The notes beneath the pieces were generated by a model. That model worked only from the letters and a program-made list of their open reading frames with translations, did not search any database and was not told the DNA's origin. From Ursus arctos (lineage: Eukaryota > Chordata > Mammalia > Carnivora > Ursidae): a stretch of DNA of 64,000 nt. This document shows positions 43,961 to 55,075 of the stretch, one piece after another; position 1 is the stretch's first letter; every line of letters starts with the position of its first letter. The stretch is taken from contig NW_026622852.1 in the NCBI RefSeq assembly GCF_023065955.2, positions 8,278,423-8,342,422 of the forward strand, written 5' to 3'. The position numbers were made by a program, and so were the translations under genes.

Positions 43961-46311
43961 TCAGCTGTTAATATCAGAAAATTTACAATTCGGTTAGAAT
44001 AAACAAAGTAACCTAATACTCACTGCTAAGCTGCATGCTAAAGTGTCAGAGAGGAGCTGAAAAGTGATAACCCAGGTCACAGAAGTCAAGACAGATAGGA
44101 AAGAACGGGAAGAAGAGGAAGAGTGGATCTGAGCTGTGGATAACGGAGAGATGTGTGCTACTTTGGATTTTATTATTTTGTTGTTATTTTTTGAAGGCGA
44201 ACACAGAGAGCCAGGGATAACAGCAGTATAAGAGGATATATTGAGAAGGAGACAGTAATTTCCGTTTCTACTTTTTTGGAGGTCCACGTAATTACCTTCC
44301 GATCAGAAAACTGGCTTTAGTCTATTTTTGGGTGGGTGGGATGTTATCTTGTCACTGCAGCTCTTTACGTATAGATCCTTGTTCATTATCCAAAGTTAAA
44401 TTTTTTTATTACTTTTTTTTTTTTTTTTGCAAGGAACATAGGCATGACTCTCCTTTCTGTATTTGGTATTTATATCACTAGCATTATTATATAATGTAGC
44501 TTTTGAAATAATTTCAATTTGGATCAAGTTCATATTTTCTTTGAGCTACTAGTTTCCAAAACCATAACTGCAGTACCAATTGGCATATAATTTTAGAGGC
44601 TGCCATAAAATGCGAAAGAAAGGATCAGATATTTAATATTCAATGCCCAAAAAAGATTACTGTAATTATTTCTTTAAAAAAAAAAAAGACATGACTAGGA
44701 ACTTGGATGAGACATTTATCAGTGCAAATGATCAATGAGATAAACAAAAATCGTTCATTGAAGAGGAACATTGCTTATCACTCATAGTTTGAGAAATGAA
44801 GCAAAGCATTCCAGTTTTGTGGATTTACTTCTCCTGTAATTCACTGTGCTTTTAAAATGAACAGCTTGGCAACACAGAAATTTAGACTCACATTTCTATC
44901 TATAAATCACCAGTTTGTCCTTTATGTTGACAGTTTCTGTACAAAATTGAAGGATTTCAAAGTGTTCCAGCAACAAAATGTAAGAAATTGCAGGACACAT
45001 AAATTTCAAGTGTTTTCTACCTACGTCAGCAACATCGTTCTAGCAAAATACAGACAGGGTATTCAAGTGCCAAGATGGAAAAATAAAATAAAATAAGGTA
45101 AATAGCAAAACAGATTTCAAATAAGGGGTGTTCGTGAATAATCAGACTAATTATTGGGAGATGCCATGCTGGCTTAATAAACTGCCTGTTATTACCTACA
45201 TGAAGGCTGGTTAAGCTGGAAATATAAAGGAAAAGGTGCCAAGTTTAAAACCAAGGATCAGATTTTTAAAAGTACGATTTTGAGCAAATGTCGTATCTTT
45301 CATCAGTCAGCTATTAAGCTGTTACAAAGATCGGGGCCAAACGCTTTGTGAATCATGAGGGAGAAAAACAAGATGAATTAAACTTAGGTCCTGCCCTCAA
45401 GGATCTTGTAACTTAGTAGCTTTGTGATTAGAAACATGAAAACAACTTTTTCAAAGTGCAAGATGCAAACGAGGTTGTAGATTATGTCATTAGGAAACTA
45501 TGGGACCACCAGGCTAACTGTCCGCAGGATCTCAGAAGAACTAGTCCTGCCCCCATTTTCCTCACAGATTTAACTGGAGCATCGGAGTTGCACTGGGTGA
45601 CCCTTAAACGGGCGGGCCAATTTCTTCATGAATAGCCTATTCACACGCAAGGATCTGGACCTTTATATTGACTTTTACCATTTCTAATTATTTTTTACAA
45701 GTGATACAAAGGTGGGGGGTGGTGAGAAAGGAAAAGAATTTTTAAAATCAACTCCTGAAAAATGACATAGTTTCACTTTGCTCTTTCATTTAATTTAAGT
45801 GCCTTGGCTATTGCATTTATATCGTACTTATTTGTAACGATCAGTTACACTGATGAATAGCAGAAATAGTAAATTTAATAGATTGTGCTTAATATTTTGC
45901 TCTTGAGCTAATGTTCTTCTAAATTAGTTAGGTTGAAATGATTATGTCTTCCTTTACAACGGCCTCAAATTCTAAAAATCCTTGTACCGAGATTAAGGAC
46001 ATTGAAAGGAAATGTAGCAGGAGGAACGGGCTGAGTGTCATAGGGAGTAATATCTTAATGCATTGCTATTGCTTTATTGATTGGAGTGGATCTTTTCTCT
46101 TGCTCATTTTCGTAGGTGTTCCCATTGGGACAGCAACTGTAAAAACTGCAAAATATCTCCTGCGCACAGACCTCTGTTTTAACGGTAATCTTAAGTCTTG
46201 CTATAAAGTGTTTTAGACCAAATAGGAATTATTTTTGGAGAGCTGACAATAATTCTTTTGCCTCCCAGGTATTCTTCGTAGCTTATGGAATTTAAATGCT
46301 TCAGTTGAAAG
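43961..46311. other. Unique block, conserved-element-like
   Basis: 2.3 kb without a recognised transposon. T18 run near 44412-44430, A13 near 44677. 45110-45300 and 45760-46140 are AT-rich, non-repetitive sequences of the type often conserved. A possible 69-nt exon-like interval at 46116-46184 is discussed in the findings. Confidence 0.4.
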
Positions 46312-46335
46312 AATATATATATGTGTATAAATATA

Positions 46336-46402
<67 letters not shown>

Positions 46403-46403
46403 T
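46312..46403. repeat. (TA)n / (TG)n compound microsatellite
   Basis: ATATAT with an internal (GT)6 stretch, then a continuous AT run of more than 20 units. Self-complementary, likely to extrude as a cruciform and to vary in length. Confidence 0.97.
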
Positions 46404-48067
46404 GTTCTGTGGTTCATACGACTAGGGATTCCTGTTGAGAATAATTGAGCAAACTTGTTATTTAAAAGATCTCAATAATGACAATGGGCATTAAAAACCA
46501 CATAGTGGACTTCAAGAGGCCGGTGGATGCACAGATCATTTCTAGGCATTATTTTCACATAAAAACAGACTAGCAAGAGAAGGAAGGTGGAAATTTTGGT
46601 TTGCGGGCAAAATCAACAATAGTATTTTCACAATCATTGTTCTCCTTTTGAATCCATGCTTTTCTTCGGACTTTTCTGAAAAACACCAGGGCTTTATTCA
46701 TCTCCTGGCTCTGTTTGTGGTTTGCAGAGGTGTCCTTGTTCTTAGCCACATCCTGTTTTCCCTCAGATGGCCCTTTAGGTTCAGTGGGAGTAACCAGAAG
46801 GTCAACTTTGTTGTCTTTCATGATGGAGAAAAACACTACAGTTCAGGAAAACCAGAATCCAACTTTAAACTGCTCCTTTTGGTTTGCAGTTTGGAAAATG
46901 AACTTTATTTCTCACTGACAGTAATTGCTTCAAAAACGCAAGGCTGCTGGACTGGTGGATGGCATTTCGCATATTTAGAAGGAGGTAGAATTATTTGTGG
47001 TCAGTCGTAGTCAGTTTTAAATCAGTTCTCAATTTACGCTTCCCCCAAAATGGTGACCTGTCTTGGAAAAATATTGGGGGGAAAGGACTTTGCCTTGTTT
47101 CTGCTAGACTATTCGATGGTCTCCCTGTGTCCTGACTCAGTTGATGGGCACTGGGACAGGCCTCCCAGGGGAGCATTGCTGCTAGCTATAGGACACCTCA
47201 GGAAAAGAGTGTCAATGTGGGTGGGTAGATCTCTTCACCCTTCCAGCCACATCCCTGCTTTCTCTCACCACTCCACAAAATTATTTTAGACAGTATAACA
47301 TGAGTGATTTAAAACTATATGTGACATATGATTATCCTCATAGTTCAAGAACCAGAACTTATACAGTTAAAGCCTTTGCAGTCTATTGGCATCCTCTCCT
47401 GGGTGCATCGAAATCTTTCTGTGTCTGACTTCCTTATCTAGCTTAAGGAAGCTCCCACCTCCACACACAGTCTAGGTCTAGGCCCCCATCAAGCCCATTC
47501 CTTCCATGGCACATTTCCCTGCATCTGCATTAAGCACCCAGTGGGCTTTGCCTTCCCAAGGTCCTAAGGAATAGGCCAAAGTAGCTGTGCCCCAACCCCC
47601 AAGACCAAGTCTCTTAGGTAGCTTTCCAACAGTGAAGGTTCGCGATCTGTCTTTTATTCTTCTAAGTGTCCAACAGGAACTTTTGGGTCAAACTCTCATT
47701 TTCCCCAAAGACCAACAGGAGTTTTCAGATGTTTCAGTCTTAATCCTTAGAATTTTTTTCCTTGTCCTCTAACCTGCACGTCACCATATTACTATAACTC
47801 ATTCCTTTCTTTTGATTTCTCCCGACTCTCCAAGTCTCCTGCAAACACAAAACAAAACAACAAACTAAAAATCCCAAACACTTCTTAATGGCTCCTTCTC
47901 TGGCTGTATAAAGCCTCAGCCAAAGCGTTGAAATTACTTTCCTAGTTTCTGATTGGATGGGTATGGTTACATGTTTTCCTTTTTCTGGTTACATTTGCAA
48001 GGGAAGCCATCGGTGAGTTTGGACAGTTTACAACATATTAATTTCTGTTTGTTCCATGGTGTATGGA
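46404..48067. other. Unique non-coding sequence
   Basis: No recognised transposon. It contains an 88-codon minus-strand open frame (46570-46836) of hydrophilic, low-redundancy composition that I do not recognise (see findings), overlapped by a 120-codon plus frame (46648-47010). Confidence 0.4.
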
Positions 48068-48300
48068 CAGAGTATCAAGCTTGAAATGAGAAGACCTGGG
48101 TGAAAATTGCACCTTAACTATTTACTTGCTATTTGATTTCACATACTTTTCTTAAATCCTTAGTAGATTTGGTTTTCTTTTCTATAAAATCTGACTATTA
48201 GTGCTCATCCCAGGGTTATATTAAGGTTAAATGAGATCATTTAAATGAGAACAGATAGCATGATGCCCAGGATGTGATAAGGAGTCGAAAATATTGAACA
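48068..48300 (+). repeat. MIR SINE
   Basis: AGAGTATCAAGCTTGAAATGAGAAGACCTGGGTG..., TTTCTATAAAATCTGACTATTAG and GCATGATGCCCAGGATGTGATAAGG follow MIR order; diverged. Confidence 0.65.
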
Positions 48301-48686
48301 AGGATTCTACATTTGGTTTCGATGTATCATGATAGGTCATTACCAACCTTATGAACAACCCAACTTTAAGGGAGGCTGCTAAGGGCTTGCGATATTGACC
48401 GTATTTTCATTTTCTCCCTAATTTGGTAATGCCATGTTGTATTAGAGCTTCAACTGTTACATGAATTTCAATAACAATACTATTTGATGGGCTCCTCATC
48501 AATTAAATTCATAGGCAGATATTAGGTTATGATCATTTCACTTGAATTTTTATGTAGGGACTCTTCTGGGAACACATGATTAATTTTCCTCATTTGTTAT
48601 TTATAATGACAAGAATAGTCCCCATTTATTGAGCCAATAAATAGTTGTGGCTATGTAGCTGGAAGATTCAGTGCCTAATATACACT
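48301..48686. other. Unique non-coding sequence
   Basis: No repeat or exon recognised. Confidence 0.4.
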
Positions 48687-48840
48687 ATCTCATTTAATCC
48701 TCACTTCTACTGGATGATGTTGAGAACATTAACTTTATTTTACCATTTGGGAATCGGAGGCTCAGAGAAATTAAATAGCTTGCATAGGTTTTAGCAGCTG
48801 GAAGGTGGGAGGGCTTTAGGCGAAGCCCGTTTTGCTACCT
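48687..48840 (-). repeat. MIR SINE
   Basis: CTCATTTAATCCTCACTTCTACTGG, TTTTACCATTTGGGAATCGGAGGCTCAGAGAAATTAAATAGCTTG and AGCAGCTGGAAGGTGGG are minus-strand MIR in order. Confidence 0.8.
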
Positions 48841-49959
48841 GGGTTTACACGATTAATAACACTGAATGGTGCACAACTTCACGCTATCTCAGTAACTTCC
48901 TCTGACAGTATTCTCTTCACAGAACAAGGGATTCGCCTTAGCGCCCAGCCCAGCCGACTCCCCGAGCTGCTGTTAAGCAGGTGTGGCACTCCCAGATGGT
49001 GACAGCTTGGCCTTGGAACCTACCTGAAAGATCTGCCGCTCGGGGCTCCCAGATCCCAAGGACCACACGAGACCACGCACCTTGCAATCCTGCCTTGAAC
49101 GCTTGAATGAGATCTTTGAACTACAGTTCCCGTAAAACAACAGAAAGAAAAGACTTGAGGATGAACCCACGCTATGGAACAAAGTTTAAACTTGAGCAAT
49201 ATTTTCACAAATCAGGCTGAAATGGTAAAATGAATATAATATACAGGGAGTTGGTAAAATTGCTAGCAAACATGTGGCTGAAAAGCACTCTCTCTCTTTG
49301 GACTTACGTTAAAAAAAAAAAATCTTCCTCTGGTGTCTGTGTCCTTCTTTGTTTTCTGTTTATCTTGTTGTGTGACAATCACTCCAATCCAAATGCCATG
49401 TTCTTCCGCCAGGACTTCTAGAAGCCAATCCTCGGCCTGCTTAAAAGCAATGAATCAAAGCTCAGCTTGGAAATGTAGTCGCCTCAAGAACTTTTTTACA
49501 CAGTTCTAATTGTGTCTTACTGGGCTTCGCACATATGCACAGGCTCACTTTCTTCTGATGCCTACAGCCGTTGCTTGCTATGGGAAATGCTTTGTTTCTC
49601 AGATCTCATGGGCTGGCTATGATAACAGTCGTAAAGACCACTTGACTTTCGGCTGACAGGGACAGTTTCCCTCTCTGTTCATAAATCTTTTCCTCCATTC
49701 TAGTTCCTGTGCTATAGCGTCAGAAATCCCTTCTGTTTACAGAAGCCTGGAACGTGCTGGTTATTCTGCGTGGCCACGAACCCACTGAGCGCACTGTACG
49801 AGCGCATACAACTCCCTAAGCTAGTCTGTGTCATAATTCTTTCAGCTTTAATGTAAGTTAAATGTAAGAGACACAACTGAACGAAACTGGACATTTACTT
49901 AGTCGGGAAGAGGGTAGGTCTTCACAAATGGGGAAACAAATTCATAGAGTCGATGAATA
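48841..49959. other. Unique non-coding sequence
   Basis: 48900-49100 is a small GC-rich patch (CCGCTCGGGGCTCCC, CCGACTCCCCGAGC). No exon is supported. Confidence 0.35.
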
Positions 49960-50850
49960 AACACGTCAGCATCCTGTGTGACAGTGGTGACAACAGCATC
50001 ATCGTCAACAAAATAATAAGGCAAATGAAAAACTGACAAAAATATTTGCCACTTTGAATAGATGAGTTCTAATCAATTAATGAGAAAAATACAAATGGGC
50101 TGTGAGAATGCAGTCAAAGACCATGAAGAGGCAAGGGACAAAAAAAACCCTCTAATACACTGAATATGTGACAAATGTTTTACCCTATCAGAAATTAGGG
50201 AAATAAAAACCTCTCACTTATTTAAATAGACATCAGTTTACATATCCACATATATATCTGTGAGGATGGAGAAACAGGGGCACTCACCCCACCAGGGAGA
50301 ATGATATGGGTACAACTTTTCTGGATGCCGGTTGAAAATGTTTCCAAATTGCTAAATATGTTCTTGCCACTTGGTCCAGTAATTCACTGTAAAAAACAAA
50401 CACACAAACACACAAAAAAAACAAAGAAAAACAATAACAACTAAAAACTACTGGGACAAAAGAATCTGGGATTCACACAAACATTCAGGTAGGAAAATGT
50501 AATTTGCAGACCTAATTATAATGGGGAAAATTTCAAAATAATATGTGTTCAGATGAAAGGAATGGAGTTGTGAAGGAAATTATGTATGTACGCAAGGAGG
50601 GATGGTCTGAAACAATTTAAAGCCATGCTTTAGAACAATATTTAGTGATACAGGATAATCCTGACTTTGACTTGCTGTAGTGCGATGCTAATTGGAGGAA
50701 GTTACAAATATAGGTGTGAATACACACAGAGAAGAAAAAATACTCCAAACTATTAATAACAATGAACTTTTCATGGGTATTGAGATTTAGCAGTAATTTT
50801 TGTTTTTTGGTTATGCTGTTTTTTGTCACGGGCCTTATAGGACTTGGAAA
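49960..50850 (+). mobile_element. Old L1 fragment (L1M-type), dead
   Basis: CACCAGGGAGAATGATATGGGTACAACTTTTCTGG, TTGCCACTTGGTCCAGTAATTCACTG, GAATCTGGGATTCACACAAACATTCAGG and AATTATAATGGGGAAAATTTC are degraded L1 ORF2 C-terminal wording in order. An A/C-rich insertion-like tract lies at 50393-50450. Confidence 0.65.
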
Positions 50851-52224
50851 AAGATGAATATATTTTAAAAATAAAATTTAAAGCCTTTATTACCCTATCA
50901 AAATTACTCAGCTATAATGCACTTTAGATGGAGTATTTTCCTTCCTTGTTACCCCGATGTTTGCATGCATATTTCTAGTCCTAAATCTAGTTCTTTTGTT
51001 TCCAGACTGTGTTCATGAGCTTGTGTTTCTCACTCAGAACTCAGAAAAAGATTAAAGATAGTCATTACCTTCTTTTCTTTTTACACAGGCGGCGAAATCT
51101 ATTTTTAATGGTTCCGTTTTAAATCCCTGTTGTTAGAAACATTTATTTAACCTCTAACTCTGCTCTACTGAGACATTTTTGTTTACATCAGGTTAGACCT
51201 TGACCTTCGCAACACTACACTCAGGGGAAATTCGTTGTTGTTGCTGTTGTTGTGCTTTCAAGCAGATTTGATTGAAATGGGTTTGGCTGATTCTTTGTAG
51301 ATTTGGAAATAGCCAAGAGCAATTTTACTTTGGACTATTTGGGGAGACTTTATTTTTTCCTCTTCTGGCTTAAGAAGATTTCATTATGAAAGTGAACTTA
51401 TACAGATGGTGAATAAATCGTGTGTCAAAACTGCTTGCCCCACAGGCTTGAGTGGTAAAAACCATCCATTGCCATTACTGGCAACTTGTCAGATCTCTCC
51501 TGTCTCCTTGGAGGCCTGGAGATGTGCAGAGTGGAGCTGCAGCAGGCCCTTCACTGTCCTCCAGACAATTTGTTAGGACGAGACTTGGTGACGAGTTGTA
51601 GGCAGCTAGCATCTGGTGGCCTCCCATAGAGATGTCCTCAAACACTTCTGGAGGATTTTGAAAGAGATGTAAAGACCTTTACTTCCTGGAGAAGGCCAGG
51701 AGTAGGTACAGATGTTTTTTACTTATTCCATGGGAAGTGAGAATATTGTAGCTATGGGAAAAGCTTGTAGGTATGCACAGGAAGAATGAGTCTGAATCAT
51801 TTCCACCCTCCTCTAGAGCCCCCTTCAGCCCCGACCCTGAGAAAATATTCTGAGGGTTTCCACTACATCTACAGATTTCCCATGTATCCCAGATCACTCC
51901 CCGGGACACAAGGGAAGAGCAGAGGCCACAACAGCCCCACCATCCTGCTCCCCACTTCCTACTGGGGGCTTCCCTGACTGATGACTCCTGAGAACATCCC
52001 ATGTGTACTCAGGTACGTAGTCTTCTCAACTACTGCATGGTGTTCATAATTTTTTCCTAATTTTGGCTCCTGTGGTGATGTTTGGTTTTGATGACTTCAT
52101 TGACCTCAAGGCCATACTGAGTGGCCAGTGTCGAGTCAGCAACTACTGTTGACCATGCTGAGACCACTGCTGCTGGCACCAAGGGAGCTAGCTCCTGCAG
52201 CACTGAACGGTGTCTCATCATGTT
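50851..52224. other. Unique non-coding sequence
   Basis: (GTT)n at about 51233-51253. The frame at 51679-52002 (minus) has no recognised domain. Confidence 0.4.
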
Positions 52225-52305
52225 GACTGCCCAAGGTCTGGACTTAGATAACCAAGGCTCCTCAGTTTACTAGCTGGGTGACCTTGGATAAATACTTATT
52301 CTGTT
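52225..52305 (+). repeat. MIR core fragment
   Basis: GTCTGGACTTAGATAACCAAGG... and TTTACTAGCTGGGTGACCTTGGATAAATAC: MIR core. Confidence 0.65.
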
Positions 52306-53104
52306 TGGTAGACTTTACTGGCTGCCTCCCACTATTGACAGAACTTTTCACTGGCAGAATTCAGAGCAATATGCCCAGCAAAAACATGGCATTCACCAAC
52401 CTCCTATTCAGCTGAGTGTGGGCATCAGGCAATGTGAGCCATGATAGAAATCATGTTTGGGACTTTGGGGCAAGTCTAACTGAAGGGAAAGAGATGAGTG
52501 CCCTTGATTTCTGCTTTATTTCCTTCCAGCTGCCTGGAAATTCTAATGTGAGGCCAAAGCTTGGGCAGCCACTTAAGCAGATTTTTGGAACAAAAGTCAC
52601 TTATGGAAGATTGCAAAGCGGAAAACAGAAAGCAGAAAGAAAGAAGCCTGTGAAAAGTCCTGGACACCATCACTTGAGATGTCGTCTAGCTAGGAAACAA
52701 ATAAACTTCAAATTTGTGTAAGTTACTGTCATTTTGACCATTCCTATAATATGCAGCCAAACCTAATCCTGATAATTTGTCTAGGAAAGGAGGAGGACAA
52801 CAGCAATACCTAAACCCTAGAGTTATTGTTAGGTTATATAATGAAATAATACATGTGACGAATTTTTATGTGCTTAAAAAATTTGGATATTTTCACTAAA
52901 TAAAAACTTAGTTTGCACTTAATAAAAGTTAGATATTATGACCTGAATGAAACTTTGGATTCCCCAAGTCCACTCTTGAGATGAGATTTCATAAGAAAAC
53001 GTGGTTTGGCCACAGAAATAATTAAAAGCAATTTAAATTTTAATTGGAGTTACTAAAAAATATCAAAGTGTATCCAACATGAAATCCAGAGACACTTTTA
53101 TTTT
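52306..53104. other. Unique non-coding sequence
   Basis: A 101-codon plus frame (52416-52721) ends in a Lys/Arg-rich stretch, but it has no recognised domain and lies in sequence with no other gene signal. Confidence 0.35.
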
Positions 53105-53660
53105 AAGTGAAGATTCTTTTTTTTTTTGTTAGTTATTTCTTTTTGAAAAGATTTCAGACTTTAAAAAATTTGCAAGAATAGTACAGAAAACTTCTGTAAT
53201 CTCTTCACCCATATTCCCCAAACGTCAACTTGCAATCACATTTCCACACTCACTCACTTATGTGCCCATTATCATTAGCTTTGTTCTTGAACTTTGGGGA
53301 AGCACACTGTAGGATGTTACCCTGAAACGTTCTAGAATGTGTTCTGCAAACAAGAACACCCTCTTAAATCACCAGCATATGAGACTCCAAATTAGGAAAT
53401 CGACACTGATACAGCACTGCTTTCCGCCCATGGGCCCATTCAAATTTCAGCAGCTGACCTCATAATAGCTCATTTTCCTTTCTGTTCCAGGATCTTATCC
53501 AGAATACTTTTGCATTTAATTATCACACATTTCCTGATATCTTCAGTCTGGTACACCTCCTGGGTTTCCTTATTGTTCACGTCCTTGATGGTTTTAATGA
53601 GTAGATCTTCTATCATATACTCATCCACCGTGAGTTGACGCTGCTACCTCCAATTTCAGC
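53105..53660 (+). repeat. Old L1 3'UTR-like sequence
   Basis: TTTGCAAGAATAGTACAGAAAACTTCTG, CTCTTCACCCATATTCCCC, CCAAATTAGGAAATCGACACTGATACAGCACTGC, ATTCAAATTTCAGCAGC and TGTTCCAGGATCTTATCCAGAATAC follow a familiar non-coding part of old L1 elements. Orientation relative to L1 is not certain. Confidence 0.6.
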
Positions 53661-54200
53661 TCAACACCTCGGGCTTCTTTCCATTCTTTCTTTCTCTGTG
53701 GGTAAAACTTTCTCTGGAAGTGAGAAGTTTGGTACCTGTTATCCTCAGTATATTGAACTCTTTCCTAAATTTGCTCATTTGTTCCATGTAACCAGTCTTC
53801 CAGCCCCGATGGCTCTTTCTTCAGCTGCCATCTCTGCTCGTCCCTGCCACAGTCTGTTCCTGACTGGCCTCCTGGCCTGTGCCTTGGAGAAGGGAAGGAA
53901 GGGGAAGGAAAATGGAAGAGGAAGGGAGAGCAACACTTTTTAATCTCTTTCCCTCATTTCTTGTCTCACACACTGCACGTGCCCTGTACTAGTGACATCC
54001 CAACCTGACCCAGAGCACACTGGAGTTCATTAATATGAATTTTCCTGCATATTTTGCAAACTTTTAATCATTCAAGACAGCAGTAATTTTCAAAATTAAA
54101 ATAAAAAGATCTTAATCCCTCTGTGGACCTATCCCCAACCTCCACAATCCCCTGAATCTCTTGCATTTTAAATAAAATATAGCAGTTATAAACAACAGAG
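53661..54200. other. Unique non-coding sequence
   Basis: A purine-rich GGAAGGGGAAGG tract lies at about 53887-53930. No repeat or exon recognised. Confidence 0.35.
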
Positions 54201-54214
54201 CAAGACTTCACTTT

Positions 54215-54337
54215 TTTAAAGTAGGCTCCACACCCAGCATGGAGCCATCGTGGGGCTTGAACTCACCACCCCAAGATCAAGACCTGAGCTGAGATCAAGA
54301 GCTGGACACTTAACTGACTGAACCACCCAGGTGCCCC
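54215..54337 (-). mobile_element. Short SINEC variant lacking the CT-rich segment
   Basis: Minus-strand head GGGGGCACCTGGGTGGTTCAG, GATCTCAGCTCAGGTCTTGATC, GTGAGTTCAAGCCCCACGATGG, then directly GTGTGGAGCCTACTTT and a short A tail. About 123 bases, the same subtype as the copy at 31.4 kb. CAAGACTTCACTTT (54201) and CAGACTTCGTTT (54338) suggest a diverged TSD. Confidence 0.9.
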
Positions 54338-54754
54338 CAGACTTCGTTTAAAAAATTATACATATAAAAAATAATGTGACGCTAGAAAAAGTTGACTTTG
54401 CCTGCAAAGCTCTTCAGCTGCCAGGGCGATGTAAGTGTATGAAGTGAAATGCAAGCTTTCTTGTTCACACTTGAGACGAAGTCACAGGACGTGTGCGCGT
54501 GTGTCCATGATCGCTTTGTCTTTGTTCTATCTGCATCTTCCACCGTCTGAAAGCTTTGGAAAGATCAATGTTAGGAAACTCTTTTATCCAGAAAAGGCTA
54601 TACATTGTGTTTTCTTAGCTGGAATAGGCAGACCCTTTTCTTGAGAACAAAAACATCCCCTTTCATTGCACAAACTCTTCCCCAACACTTTGACTGACGA
54701 CATGCTTTAACTCTGTAGCAACCGCTAACGTACAATTTTTTGTTCTTTGCTGAG
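54338..54754. other. Unique non-coding sequence
   Basis: No repeat or exon recognised. Confidence 0.35.
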
Positions 54755-55075
54755 CAAACGTAGAACTTGACTACATTTCCCAGCCTGCCTTGCAGCTCCT
54801 AAGGCATATGGGTGAGGAGCGGGAGGCACACCGACTACCTCCAAGCTGAGATCATGAAGTCTTGGTGCATGAGCCCTGTTCTCTGTCTTCCCTCACATGC
54901 TGGCCAGATGTACAGCTGCAGTACAGGACTCCGAAGACTGGTGGCAGAGCCACTGGGGGGCAAGAATCTGGTTCCTACTTGGAACAGAGCCCCCTGTCTC
55001 CCCACCCAACCTCTCCCTTCTCAACCTGCACAGGACTGGGAAGTGGGGGAGCAATGGACCTTAGTGGTCAAGATT
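54755..55075 (+). mobile_element. Possible old LTR fragment
   Basis: GAACTTGACTACATTTCCCAGCCTGCCTTGCAGCTCC is the wording of a widespread old mammalian LTR (TTCCCAGCCTCCCTTGCAG). The rest is diverged. It contains a CTCF-like CCACTGGGGGGC. Confidence 0.5.
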
